64,000 nt of DNA from positions 57,250-121,249 of the IMG/VR virus record IMGVR_UViG_3300020205_002210; one strand, 5' to 3'. How positions within the stretch are numbered: the first letter of the stretch is position 1; each line of letters begins with the position of its first letter. Source of the stretch: a virus. The position numbers were made by a program, and so were the translations under genes. The notes under the pieces are model-generated. The model did no database searches, had not been told where the DNA came from, and saw only the letters and a program-made list of their open reading frames with translations. This document shows, in pieces, positions 49,315 to 58,148 of the stretch.

Positions 49315-49884
49315 ATGAGTGATACTATTACATTCGACACAAATTCTCGTTCATTCAACACAAGCCAATCAAACTTCAAATGTTCTGGTTATGGGCTGGG
49401 AACTTTGGTTGCGGCAATGTCCAATCCAAAAGTTTTAGAAATTGGTTGTGACATTGGTGACACCACACAATTCTTATTGGATAGTAATCCGGACTGTGTA
49501 TTGACTGGTGTGGATCCATATTCAAACTATGTTGACTGGAATGGAAACAACCTAAATGAACGCGAAGCAATCTATCAAAGATTTACAGATCGTTTGTCGG
49601 GTTACAGTAATCGTTTCAGTCTGTTGAGAGATTATTCGGATAATGTTGTAGATCAATTACAAGACGATTCATTTGATGTTATCTTTATTGACGGTCTACA
49701 TACATACGAACAACTCACCAAAGATTGTGCAAACTTGTATTCTAAATTAAAGACAGGTGGCGTCTTTGCTGGGCATGATTATACTGCAATTGCCGGTGTT
49801 CACAAAGCGGCAAACGAATTTGCGGCCAAGTGCGGCAAAGAGATTCTTTTCACAGAATGTGATGTTTGGTACTGGTTAAAATGA
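49315..49884 (+). CDS. SAM-dependent methyltransferase (class I)
   Basis: 189 residues. Motif I VLEIGCDIGDTTQFLL (about 40-55), LTGVDPYSNY, DDSFDVIFIDGLHTYEQL and LKTGGVFAGHDY correspond to the Methyltransf_24 type often found in glycan clusters. It may methylate a sugar made by its neighbours. The overlap with the following gene is four bases. Confidence 0.8.
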   Translation: MSDTITFDTNSRSFNTSQSNFKCSGYGLGTLVAAMSNPKVLEIGCDIGDTTQFLLDSNPDCVLTGVDPYSNYVDWNGNNLNEREAIYQRFTDRLSGYSNRFSLLRDYSDNVVDQLQDDSFDVIFIDGLHTYEQLTKDCANLYSKLKTGGVFAGHDYTAIAGVHKAANEFAAKCGKEILFTECDVWYWLK

Positions 49885-50564
49885 AAAATTGTATAGTACT
49901 ATCAGGTCAATATAGGACCTTTGACAAAACTTGGGAAAACATTAGAGAATTTATTGATATCAATAATCTTGATGTTTATTGTCACATGTGGTCTACCGAT
50001 GTTAAAGAGGTGGACAATATTGTTGAACGCTTGCAACCAGTTAAATATTTGGTTGAAGATTGGACAAAATATGTCGGCATATTCAATGAAATCGAACGCA
50101 ATGTTTCACTGAAAAATCCTAAACCAATTTCAATCGATAAAATTGGTGCAAACGCATCCATGAACTATAGTCGAAAAAAGGCCTTCGAATTAATTGAACA
50201 ACAATACGATAATGTTGTTTACTGCCGTTATGACATTCAGTTTAAACCTACATTTGGCTTCGCGGGTGTGGATCGTGTTGTTACTCCTTTAGAGGAATCG
50301 TATAACATCATTTCAGATATCTTTGCAATTATTCCATTCAAAGATGCAAAACACTATTTCTTATTTGATGAGTATGAACGATTACACTCAACACCATTTG
50401 AATCTGAATTCATTGAAGTTTTGAGAAAGCGTGGTTATCCAGAAAATGATATTAAAATACATGTTGAACAACGATACTGTCCACATATGATTCTACTCAG
50501 AAATTTGTCAATGAATGGTGTTGACTTTACAATCGAAAAATTACCAGTTTATCTACAACGATGA
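49881..50564 (+). CDS. Glycan-cluster protein, paralogue 1 (SGQxR family)
   Basis: 227 residues from ATG 49881 (TTG 49866 possible). MKNCIVLSGQYRTFDKTWEN, DVYCHMW and VVYCRYDIQF are points shared with the next gene (ALCFSGQARSFEKGFEYY, DVYIHAW, WIIRSRTDY). Both look like nucleotide-sugar binding folds of the same unnamed family. The Arg-x-Asp (RYD/RTD) could stand in for DxD. Activity is not known. Confidence 0.6.
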   Translation: MKNCIVLSGQYRTFDKTWENIREFIDINNLDVYCHMWSTDVKEVDNIVERLQPVKYLVEDWTKYVGIFNEIERNVSLKNPKPISIDKIGANASMNYSRKKAFELIEQQYDNVVYCRYDIQFKPTFGFAGVDRVVTPLEESYNIISDIFAIIPFKDAKHYFLFDEYERLHSTPFESEFIEVLRKRGYPENDIKIHVEQRYCPHMILLRNLSMNGVDFTIEKLPVYLQR

Positions 50565-51238
50565 AAATAGCATTATGTTTTTCTGGCCAAGCCAGATCAT
50601 TTGAAAAAGGTTTTGAATATTACAAAAAGAACCTACTAGACCACTATGATGTGGATGTATACATTCACGCTTGGACATTCACTGAAGAAAAGAAACTTCT
50701 AGACTTATATAAGCCTGTAGGTTACGCTTTTGAAAAACCACCTGTAGGTGATTTTGATAGTATCTATACGAATACTCCAAATGCAGAAAAGTATCCGCCG
50801 AGGTTTACTTACCAGATGTTTTATTCGATGCACAATTGTGCCTCATTGGTTTTTAAAGAGTATGATTGGATAATTCGTTCTCGAACCGATTATGCACTTA
50901 ATACACCGATTCCTTTTGAACAGTTAGACAATACCAAGTTGTATGTTCCAAATTGTCGTATGGTACCAGAAAGAGACTTTGGTAATGACCAGTTCGCGTT
51001 TGGATCACAATCAACGATGATTAAATACATGTCTACATATAAGAACATAGACAAATACTACAATACAGGAAATCAATTTATCGGTGAAGATTTGATGCGA
51101 GCAAACCTACATGAACACAACCTTCATGGTGAAAATTTGGTATATGTCAATATGAATAATCCATTTCCACCCGGAGAACATAACGGAACTTGGCACTCTC
51201 TAATTCGTGATGATTATGCACAATGGGTAAAATCTTAA
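50561..51238 (+). CDS. Glycan-cluster protein, paralogue 2 (SGQxR family)
   Basis: 225 residues, overlapping its paralogue by four bases. KIALCFSGQARSFEKG, DVYIHAWTF, DWIIRSRTDYALNTP, then GNDQFAFGSQ and FIGEDLMRANL mark it. The layout agrees with glycosyltransferase-like proteins in bacterial surface clusters. It overlaps the kinase gene by 16 bases. Confidence 0.6.
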   Translation: MKIALCFSGQARSFEKGFEYYKKNLLDHYDVDVYIHAWTFTEEKKLLDLYKPVGYAFEKPPVGDFDSIYTNTPNAEKYPPRFTYQMFYSMHNCASLVFKEYDWIIRSRTDYALNTPIPFEQLDNTKLYVPNCRMVPERDFGNDQFAFGSQSTMIKYMSTYKNIDKYYNTGNQFIGEDLMRANLHEHNLHGENLVYVNMNNPFPPGEHNGTWHSLIRDDYAQWVKS

Positions 51239-51966
51239 AAGAGTTAACTGGCCATTCTGGTAGCACAATTTATTTGATGGAGTCCGATGACGGACACTAT
51301 ATCAGAAAAGAAAACAATATAACTCGTAATATCGAAAGACTTGGTGACCTTTATGAAAAAGGTTATCCTGTTCCACAATTATTGAGAATTGAAAATGATG
51401 CAATAGAGATGGAGTATGTACATGGGTTAGATATGAAAAACTATCTAATACATAACAACACACACTCCTTAATACAATTTATTGTTGACACCTGCGATTG
51501 TTTTGGTGAAAGTCATACTTTAAAAGATTACTCACAGGTATATTTACAAAAATTGAATTGGTTATCTGATGCACACGGTCTACCATTCACCAAAGAAGAA
51601 CTAATCGACACATTACCACAAATATTACCGTGTTCGACATACCACGGCGACTTGACGCTTGAGAATATCATATACACCGATCCCGGTTTTCATATGATAG
51701 ATGCAGTCACCATTGAATATGATTCATATATATTCGATATATCAAAGATGCGTCAGGACTTGGAGTGTAAATGGTTTCTACGACATTCTGATGTTCGCCT
51801 AGATACCAAGTTACAAAGCATTCAGGATGCATTGCGAGATTTGTATCCACAAGCATTTAACGATTCGTTACTGATACTCATGTTACTTAGAGTTTATCTA
51901 CACACCAAAAAAGGTGATAATAATTATAACTTCATTATGAAAGAGATTCATCGATTATGGAAATAA
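51223..51966 (+). CDS. Phosphotransferase of the aminoglycoside/choline kinase fold
   Basis: 247 residues. The ATP-site start is GSTIYLMESDDGHYIRKE with conserved Lys/Glu; IEMEYVHGLDM is the hinge; YHGDLTLENII (about 139-149) is the catalytic Brenner motif; FHMIDAV holds the metal-binding Asp. Such kinases phosphorylate choline, sugars or related alcohols. The next gene encodes a nucleotidyltransferase, so kinase plus nucleotidyl transfer could give an activated sugar or choline. Confidence 0.75.
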   Translation: MGKILKELTGHSGSTIYLMESDDGHYIRKENNITRNIERLGDLYEKGYPVPQLLRIENDAIEMEYVHGLDMKNYLIHNNTHSLIQFIVDTCDCFGESHTLKDYSQVYLQKLNWLSDAHGLPFTKEELIDTLPQILPCSTYHGDLTLENIIYTDPGFHMIDAVTIEYDSYIFDISKMRQDLECKWFLRHSDVRLDTKLQSIQDALRDLYPQAFNDSLLILMLLRVYLHTKKGDNNYNFIMKEIHRLWK

Positions 51967-52982
51967 TTGTACCTGCAGCTGGACTATCTACTAGATTTCC
52001 AGATATGAAACCAAAATACCTCTTATATGATTATAAAGGTGATTTGATGCTGGCAAACGCACTCAAACCATTTTTGCATAAACACAAGATACATATTGGA
52101 ATCTTGAAAGAACACAACGACAAATATAATGCTTCAGAGTTCATCAAACATGAGTTTGGAGATTCTGTAAACATAATTATACTGGATCAACCGACACGGG
52201 GTCCAGCAGACACGGTTTATCAGATTATAGATAAAGTTGGTCTATTCAATTCTGAAATTTTAATCAAAGACTGTGATAGTTTTTTCGACCATGAAATAAC
52301 TGAAGGTAATTATGTCTGTGTATCCAAAATATCTCAACATGAAGTTTTAAAGAAACTATCGTCCAAGAGTTTCACCATTTCGAACAACAACGGCATCATT
52401 ACTGATATCATTGAAAAGGAAGTGGTATCAGATACCTTCTGTGTTGGCGGTTATAAATTTTCAAGTGCATTGTTGTATAAACAGATGTTTAATGAACTAT
52501 CTTCACAAAGAGAAATTTTTGTTTCGGATGTTATTGGCCGTTGTATTAACAACCTGAACATTTTCACTGAAAAGATTGTTTCTAATTATATCGATGTGGG
52601 TACCGCACAAGACTGGTTTGATTACAATGATAAACCTGTAATATTTTGTGATATTGATGGCACAATCATTCAGGCTCAATCTAGGGTTGGTGATAAATCA
52701 TACGATAAAACTCCAGTGCCTTTGCAGAAAAATATAAACAGATTACTTGAATTGCAGTCTAAAGGTGCTCAATTTGTTTTTACAACATCCAGAGAAAATC
52801 AATATAAAGGTATGACGCGAGATATGTTATACTCTTTAGGATTTGCTTCCTTTGATTTGATTACAGGCCTGCAAAATTCTAGACGCATATTGATTAATGA
52901 TTTCAATAATTCAAACCCTTATCCGAGAGCTGAATCTATCAATCTATTTCGAGATTCGGATGACTTGGATCGTTACCTATGA
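51957..52982 (+). CDS. Fusion of sugar-1-P / choline-P nucleotidyltransferase and HAD phosphatase
   Basis: 341 residues. Residues 1-220 are a nucleotidyltransferase: IVPAAGLSTRFPDMKPKYLL is the nucleotide loop with its Lys, DQPTRGPADTV and LIKDCDSFF give the metal site. Residues about 228-341 are a HAD-type domain: FCDIDGTI (first Asp pair), TTSRENQYKG and LINDFN. Fusion of the two in one chain is uncommon and links activation with removal of phosphate. Overlaps neighbours by 10 and 4 bases. Confidence 0.78.
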   Translation: MEIIVPAAGLSTRFPDMKPKYLLYDYKGDLMLANALKPFLHKHKIHIGILKEHNDKYNASEFIKHEFGDSVNIIILDQPTRGPADTVYQIIDKVGLFNSEILIKDCDSFFDHEITEGNYVCVSKISQHEVLKKLSSKSFTISNNNGIITDIIEKEVVSDTFCVGGYKFSSALLYKQMFNELSSQREIFVSDVIGRCINNLNIFTEKIVSNYIDVGTAQDWFDYNDKPVIFCDIDGTIIQAQSRVGDKSYDKTPVPLQKNINRLLELQSKGAQFVFTTSRENQYKGMTRDMLYSLGFASFDLITGLQNSRRILINDFNNSNPYPRAESINLFRDSDDLDRYL

Positions 52983-53680
52983 TACCCGATAAAAACTTAT
53001 TCATTGTTACCTCCTCGTTGAAACCTGCGATTGGTGCATTCAATGATGATGATAGGTTTGCACAAACTATATCTACACTGGAATCTGTTAGAGAAGCCGT
53101 GCCGGATGCGATTATTGTATTTGCTGATGTTTCGATAAGGCCAGTAACACAAACAGAAAGAGAAGTAATAACTAGTTTATCTAATTACTATTTCGATTTA
53201 AGTCAGGAACCAAACACTCAGTATTGTGCAACCAATGGACTCAAAAGTCATGGAGAAAATTGTTTATTATCCGCAACATTGTCTACTATGAGAAACAATA
53301 CACAGTTTTCACCGGTATTAAAGACAGTCAAACGAATATTCAAGTTTTCAGCTAGGTCCGAATTAGAAAAGGACTTTGATATTAAAGAGTATGATAACTT
53401 GTTTGGCAAATTTGTATTTAAGACAAGAATACCAACTTGGACGCAAAATAAACAAACTGGTGCCGATCATCTTTTAATTACCAGGTTATGGTCCATGTGT
53501 CCCTCATTAATTGACGTTTATTTATCCGTCATAGCGGAAAACCTAAAATCTCTGTCAAATGGAGTGGTTGATACCGAACATGCCCACTATTGCAATATAC
53601 CTCAAAAATATCTAGTGGAATTTGATAAACTCCATTGTTGGGGCTGGCTGGCCGGCAATGGCCAAATTGAACACTATTAA
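52979..53680 (+). CDS. Glycan-cluster protein, unknown function
   Basis: 233 residues. NLFIVTSSLKPAIGAFNDDD begins a Rossmann-like strand and helix; SRSEL-like FSARSELEKDFDIKEYDN and QTGADHLLITRLWSM lie further on. It is the last gene of the cassette. It may be another sugar transferase of a divergent kind, but I see no clear DxD motif. Confidence 0.5.
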   Translation: MIPDKNLFIVTSSLKPAIGAFNDDDRFAQTISTLESVREAVPDAIIVFADVSIRPVTQTEREVITSLSNYYFDLSQEPNTQYCATNGLKSHGENCLLSATLSTMRNNTQFSPVLKTVKRIFKFSARSELEKDFDIKEYDNLFGKFVFKTRIPTWTQNKQTGADHLLITRLWSMCPSLIDVYLSVIAENLKSLSNGVVDTEHAHYCNIPQKYLVEFDKLHCWGWLAGNGQIEHY

Positions 53681-53704
53681 GTTTACTATATATCAATCCC
53701 AACA

Positions 53705-53745
53705 TTGCCATTTTTTCATAGATGTGGTATAATGTATTATAAATA
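53705..53745 (+). promoter_or_regulatory. Tandem early and late promoters
   Basis: Early: TTGCCA 53705-53710, 17-bp spacer, TATAAT 53728-53733. Late: exact TATAAATA at 53738-53745. Both point to the ATG at 53790. Confidence 0.78.
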
Positions 53746-53789
53746 GTTCCACGGACAACCAAAGTGTGTTGTGTTTCAATAGGCGGACA

Positions 53790-54992
53790 ATGATATCATT
53801 TAAAAGTTTTTTAAAAGAGGACACGGATCCTGAAGAAGGTGCTAGTCGCCAGATTAAGCACCTGACTCATGTGGAAGACCGCCCTTTGCAAACTGGTGAA
53901 AAGGGTGCAAAGCATGCCATCAAATCTTTGTCAGCAGCCGCTGAACACATCAAATTTGGTAAAAAATCTTCTAAGTTAACTACAAAATATGACGGTTCGC
54001 CAGCGCTTGTTTATGGACACCATCCAAAGACGGGTAAGTTTTTTGTTGCATCTAAATCTGCTTTTAATAAGACACCTAAGATTAACTACACACCAAAAGA
54101 CGTAGATATGAACCACGGTCATGCACCTGGTCTCGCCGCAAAATTAAAAGATGCATTAACACATTTACCTAAAATTTCGCCTAAAAAAGGTGTGTACCAA
54201 GGCGATATGATGTTTGGTACACATAAAGATGACAAGAAAAGTGAAAAGGGCGGTGGAACATCGTTTCATCCTAATCCTTCTGGTCTAACCTATACTGCAC
54301 ACGGTTCACATGAATCTGAAGTTAAGAAGGCCAAGATTGGTGTGGTGACGCATCTTTCATATCACGGTAAAGATGCTGCAAGTTTAAATGCATCACATGA
54401 AGTTGACCATGAAAATTTCAACAAGCATTCCGATGTATTCTCTGTTGATCCGAGAATGGACAACTCAAAAGTGCATTTTAGTCCAGAAGAACAAAAGAAA
54501 TTTACTAAACATATTATGGCAGCTCAAGCAGTACACGATACACACGGAAATGACATGTATGCGGGAACTAGTGACCACCATGGTGTTGGTGGTTCGTTGG
54601 AAACTTATATGAACCACACTGTACGTACAGGTGAAGAATCTAACCACAAAAACTTTAAGTCTTGGTTAGAAACAACCAAAAATAAAGCAATTGACAAACT
54701 CAAAGTCGAAAAGAACAAGAAGTCCAAACAATCAGATTTAAAAGATGAATTGGGTAAAGTTGAACGTAATAAAAAACATTACAACAATATTTTCAAAATG
54801 CATGGTGAGTTGCAGAAGGCTAAAGATACACTTATTGGTGTTATGAATCAACATCAAGAGTTTCAACACACACATGGTGGTGAATCTGCGAATCCTGAAG
54901 GATATGTTTTTCACCACGATAATGAATCCGATAAATTTGTTAATCGTGCGGAATTCTCTCGTAGAAATTTTGCTGGAATAAGAAACATATAA
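53790..54992 (+). CDS. Tagged nucleotidyltransferase (ligase-like, DUF6267 type)
   Basis: 400 residues from ATG 53790. It begins MISFKSFLKE, like a T4 capsid-targeting tag. KYDGSPALVYG (K66, D68, G69) is motif I of the covalent nucleotidyltransferases (DNA and RNA ligases, capping enzymes); YQGDMMFG, the late NPEGYVFHH (about 368-376) and KFVNRAEF (about 383-390) fit motifs III, IV and V. A His-rich middle (about 200-275) is unusual. Family recalled as DUF6267. It could seal or modify nucleic acid on entry into a host. Confidence 0.6.
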   Translation: MISFKSFLKEDTDPEEGASRQIKHLTHVEDRPLQTGEKGAKHAIKSLSAAAEHIKFGKKSSKLTTKYDGSPALVYGHHPKTGKFFVASKSAFNKTPKINYTPKDVDMNHGHAPGLAAKLKDALTHLPKISPKKGVYQGDMMFGTHKDDKKSEKGGGTSFHPNPSGLTYTAHGSHESEVKKAKIGVVTHLSYHGKDAASLNASHEVDHENFNKHSDVFSVDPRMDNSKVHFSPEEQKKFTKHIMAAQAVHDTHGNDMYAGTSDHHGVGGSLETYMNHTVRTGEESNHKNFKSWLETTKNKAIDKLKVEKNKKSKQSDLKDELGKVERNKKHYNNIFKMHGELQKAKDTLIGVMNQHQEFQHTHGGESANPEGYVFHHDNESDKFVNRAEFSRRNFAGIRNI

Positions 54993-55007
54993 AAAGAATT
55001 AAACAAA

Positions 55008-55511
55008 ATGAAAACTTATAAACATTTCATCACTGAACAGGACGAAATAAATTCTTATTTAAATTCGTTGGATACTATGGTCGAGTCGTATGATTCGGAA
55101 ACATGCGAAGATGAGTACGATGAAGATTTTTTCAGATTAATTGAAAATGTAATTGAACCTGTAGAAGGTAAAGTTTCTTCAGACACCAAAGGTAAAATGC
55201 ATGAGTTGTTGGTTGGTTACCATTTAAAAGGTGGTAAACATATGTCAAAACACGTGGACAAAGAAGGTGACAGTCCACAACAAGCGCACGACAAACTCAA
55301 AAATACAATTCATCCAAATGACTATAAAAAAATGAATGCTAGAGCCAAAAGTGCAGCTAACGATATAAGAAAACAAGTTGAAACGAACGGACATAAAATA
55401 CATGATGTACATTGGACTTCAAAACCAGGAGACATTCACCGTTCAACTGGAATCCATGCGACTCAAAAAGAAGATGCTTCCGACATTGTTATAACAACAC
55501 ATAAGAAGTGA
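55008..55511 (+). CDS. Tagged protein, N-terminal half of a split nuclease-like gene
   Basis: 167 residues. It starts MKTYKHFITE, almost the T4 internal-protein tag. An acidic stretch (about 18-52) comes next, then GKMHELLVGYHLKGGKH and, at the end, EDASDIVITTHKK, the first half of a PD-(D/E)xK-like core. The next gene, one frame over, continues with GISLKV. The two are probably parts of one ancestral protein. Confidence 0.55.
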   Translation: MKTYKHFITEQDEINSYLNSLDTMVESYDSETCEDEYDEDFFRLIENVIEPVEGKVSSDTKGKMHELLVGYHLKGGKHMSKHVDKEGDSPQQAHDKLKNTIHPNDYKKMNARAKSAANDIRKQVETNGHKIHDVHWTSKPGDIHRSTGIHATQKEDASDIVITTHKK

Positions 55512-55518
55512 GGCATAT

Positions 55519-56124
55519 ATGCAAGTTATACACCACGGTATCAGTCTTAAAGTCACCGATTCATCATCCAAACATGTTCCAACATCAAACCCAGGAATTG
55601 AACATGCTGGACCAAATGCAAAAAAACACCTAGAAAATCATAGGAAATCAATTCTCAAAAAATATCCAGAATTGAAAAAAGCATCGAATTCCTCAGAGAG
55701 AAAGGGTATGTTAAAAGCAAACCCTTCAATGCAAGCTCACGTAAAACAAAAAAATCATGAAACTTTGAATAAAATTGCTAAAGATTTACATCACCATTTA
55801 TCAACAACATCAAAATCGGAACTGGTGCATCACATAAAACATGTATTGCATTCAAAAAGTACACCAATGGAAAAAGAAGGTCATAAACACATTAGACACG
55901 TTTCTTATACCACTAAAAATGGCCATGAACACAGTTCTATGAATCCGGGCACACACCACGAACACATTTATAATGATCCACATAATATTTCTGTTCACCA
56001 CAGTGGTTCTTCGGTACACTTTAAATACAAGGGAAAAACATTTGGTCGACATGCAATCAAATTTAGTTCTCAAAGTGATCCAATGAGTTCAGTGAAAGGT
56101 TCGGGCCAAACTTCCGGCAATTAA
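55519..56124 (+). CDS. C-terminal half of split nuclease-like gene
   Basis: 201 residues. MQVIHHGISLKVTDSSSKHV gives the S-L-K part of the core; then SNPGIEHAGPNAKKHLENHR and a His-rich region (HHHLSTTSKSELVHHIKHVL). It starts eight bases after the preceding stop with GAGG nearby. It lacks its own tag, so if packaged it must ride with the tagged half. Confidence 0.55.
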   Translation: MQVIHHGISLKVTDSSSKHVPTSNPGIEHAGPNAKKHLENHRKSILKKYPELKKASNSSERKGMLKANPSMQAHVKQKNHETLNKIAKDLHHHLSTTSKSELVHHIKHVLHSKSTPMEKEGHKHIRHVSYTTKNGHEHSSMNPGTHHEHIYNDPHNISVHHSGSSVHFKYKGKTFGRHAIKFSSQSDPMSSVKGSGQTSGN

Positions 56125-56125
56125 T

Positions 56126-57928
56126 ATGAAAAAGTTTTTAGAAAAAGTACAAGACGATGCAAAAACACACACGCCTGTGGTACTGGCGTTCGGCCGAATG
56201 AATCCTCCAACCACTGGTCACGAAATACTGGTTAACAGAGTGAAACAACTGGCCAAAGATTATAAAGCACCACATCATATTATTGTGTCACATTCTTTGG
56301 ATGCCAAGAAAAACCCATTAGAACTTGCAACTAAAATTAAACACGCAAAGAGATTCTTTCCTGGTGCAAACATAACCGGTTCAAGTAAAGAGAAACCAAC
56401 ATTTTTACAACATGCATCTGCATTACACCAAGCAGGCCACGACCACTTAATAATGGTTGCAGGTTCAGACCGTATTCCAGAATATGAAAATAAATTACAT
56501 CAGTATAATGGTGTGGGTACTGGTAAACTATTCAATTTTAAAAAGATTGATGTTAAGTCTGCTGGCCAGCGTGACCCTGATGCTGAAGGTGCAGAAGGTA
56601 TGTCAGCATCTAAAATGCGTGAACATGCAAAGAGTGGTGATTTCAATTCATTCAGACAAGGTGTTCCTTCACATGTTCCAGAAAAACACGCAAAAGAATT
56701 GTTCCGTGATGTTCGAAAAGGTATGGGGTTAAATGAAGATACCAATCGTGGGTTATTCAAAGCCATCTTCCTGACTGGTGGACCAGGTTCAGGTAAAGAT
56801 GTTGTTATACGAGAAGCAATTGCTGAACAAAAATTTGTAGAGTTGAACTCCGTACAGGCGTTCGACTATTTGATGGATAAACAAAAGTTAGCTGAGAAGA
56901 CTAATGACTACCGTAGAGAGTCCATACGCAATCGTGGACCATTAATTATCAATGGACCGGCCGATGACCATTCCAGAATAATTAGAATTAAAGAAGAGTT
57001 GGAAGAGTTGGGTTATGAAACTTCCATGGTATTCGTTGATACTACAGACACAGCCAGTAAAGAGCGTAATGAACGATTAGCAAAAATGATTGCTGAATCG
57101 GTCAGGTATGATAAGTGGAAACTTTCACAGACATGTAAAGAGTCCTACCGTCAAATATTTGAAAACTTTATAGATTTCGATAATAGCGGTTCATATGAGA
57201 GTTTGGAGGAAGTTATTAGTGACACCTACGAACAAATAAATACATTCGTTGAGAACAGAAATTATAATAGGATTGCGTTCTCTTGGTTGGAAAACAGTGG
57301 TAAAGTTAATATCACTGAGTCTGTTAAATCATTATTTAAGGAAAATGAAAATGTTAAGAAAACTTCTAGATTTTTTGAAAATTACAAAACCAGAGGCACC
57401 AGCCGAAGTGGTACAACCATCAAGCCAGCCGGAGGTCCAAAAGCCGACAATCTCGGAGACATTGCCGCAGACAATCGAGCCGCCGATCCAAACGCAGACA
57501 ACATCAAGTGGGACGCCTCAAAACGAAGAGGTGGTTACAACTTCAGAACCTACACCGAAGAAGTCCCAAGCATCAAAGTCTTCCCAGAGCCAAAAGAAAG
57601 CAACTTCTCCAAAGACAAAGAAAAAATAAAGAAGAAGGGTATGATCGATTCTCCGACAGTTAATCAGAGGATGAGAAACATCACAACAATCGGTCAGGAA
57701 TTTGATACAAGGACGCAGGGAACGGTTTATGCAATGTCTGGTCTCGGTGATGTAACTTATAGAGAACAGTTTGACTTTAAAGGTTTCAGAGAATCGTATA
57801 TGGATCCATCTGATTCCGAAATGGGTTTTGCTGGTACAGCAGGAAATGCAACAAACAAAGAGCCTATGGAAAATCCAAAAGATAAACTGGGTTACGATTA
57901 TATCAATAAGAAAAAGAAGAAAAAATGA
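56126..57928 (+). CDS. Adenylyltransferase-kinase fusion (NadR/cytidylyltransferase-like)
   Basis: 600 residues. Residues about 15-205 are a nucleotidyltransferase: FGRMNPPTTGHE with TTGH at 29-32 and GMSASKMREH as the ISSxxR counterpart. Residues about 215-375 are a P-loop kinase: LTGGPGSGKD (216-225), RIKEELEELGYETSMVFVDT and a lid region. A basic low-complexity tail from about 430 ends KKKKKK. It is a core gene of cyanophage relatives, called cytitidyltransferase. An NAD-type or nucleotide-repair role is suggested by NadR-like order; substrate unknown. N-terminus MKKFLEKVQD is only weakly tag-like. Confidence 0.7.
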   Translation: MKKFLEKVQDDAKTHTPVVLAFGRMNPPTTGHEILVNRVKQLAKDYKAPHHIIVSHSLDAKKNPLELATKIKHAKRFFPGANITGSSKEKPTFLQHASALHQAGHDHLIMVAGSDRIPEYENKLHQYNGVGTGKLFNFKKIDVKSAGQRDPDAEGAEGMSASKMREHAKSGDFNSFRQGVPSHVPEKHAKELFRDVRKGMGLNEDTNRGLFKAIFLTGGPGSGKDVVIREAIAEQKFVELNSVQAFDYLMDKQKLAEKTNDYRRESIRNRGPLIINGPADDHSRIIRIKEELEELGYETSMVFVDTTDTASKERNERLAKMIAESVRYDKWKLSQTCKESYRQIFENFIDFDNSGSYESLEEVISDTYEQINTFVENRNYNRIAFSWLENSGKVNITESVKSLFKENENVKKTSRFFENYKTRGTSRSGTTIKPAGGPKADNLGDIAADNRAADPNADNIKWDASKRRGGYNFRTYTEEVPSIKVFPEPKESNFSKDKEKIKKKGMIDSPTVNQRMRNITTIGQEFDTRTQGTVYAMSGLGDVTYREQFDFKGFRESYMDPSDSEMGFAGTAGNATNKEPMENPKDKLGYDYINKKKKKK

Positions 57929-58146
57929 AAACCTTTTCAAATTTCGTTAAAGAATCTACACAGGCGACTGTTGACCAAGATTCAGCTGAATTAGAAAGAC
58001 AAAAACAACATTTGCTTGACAAAGCCAAAGAATATTCGGATCAAGCTGATCGTGAAAACCAATTTGGCCATGGCGGTGCTGCGAGAGCCAAAGCTGATAC
58101 CTTTACTGCAGCTGCAAAAAATATATCTAACAATAACGGAGAATAA
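57925..58146 (+). CDS. Tagged small helical protein
   Basis: 73 residues. Starts MKTFSNFVKE, fitting the ten-residue capsid-targeting pattern, then a glutamine-, alanine- and lysine-rich helix (ELERQKQHLLDKAKEYSDQA). Overlaps the previous gene by four bases. After gp21 cleavage a 63-residue internal protein would remain, like the small T4 internal proteins. Confidence 0.6.
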   Translation: MKTFSNFVKESTQATVDQDSAELERQKQHLLDKAKEYSDQADRENQFGHGGAARAKADTFTAAAKNISNNNGE

Positions 58147-58148
58147 AA

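Noticed and set aside
55852-56073. Minus-strand ORF opposite the split nuclease gene
   Set aside because: Opposite a His-rich coding stretch whose codon pattern produces it; no start signal.
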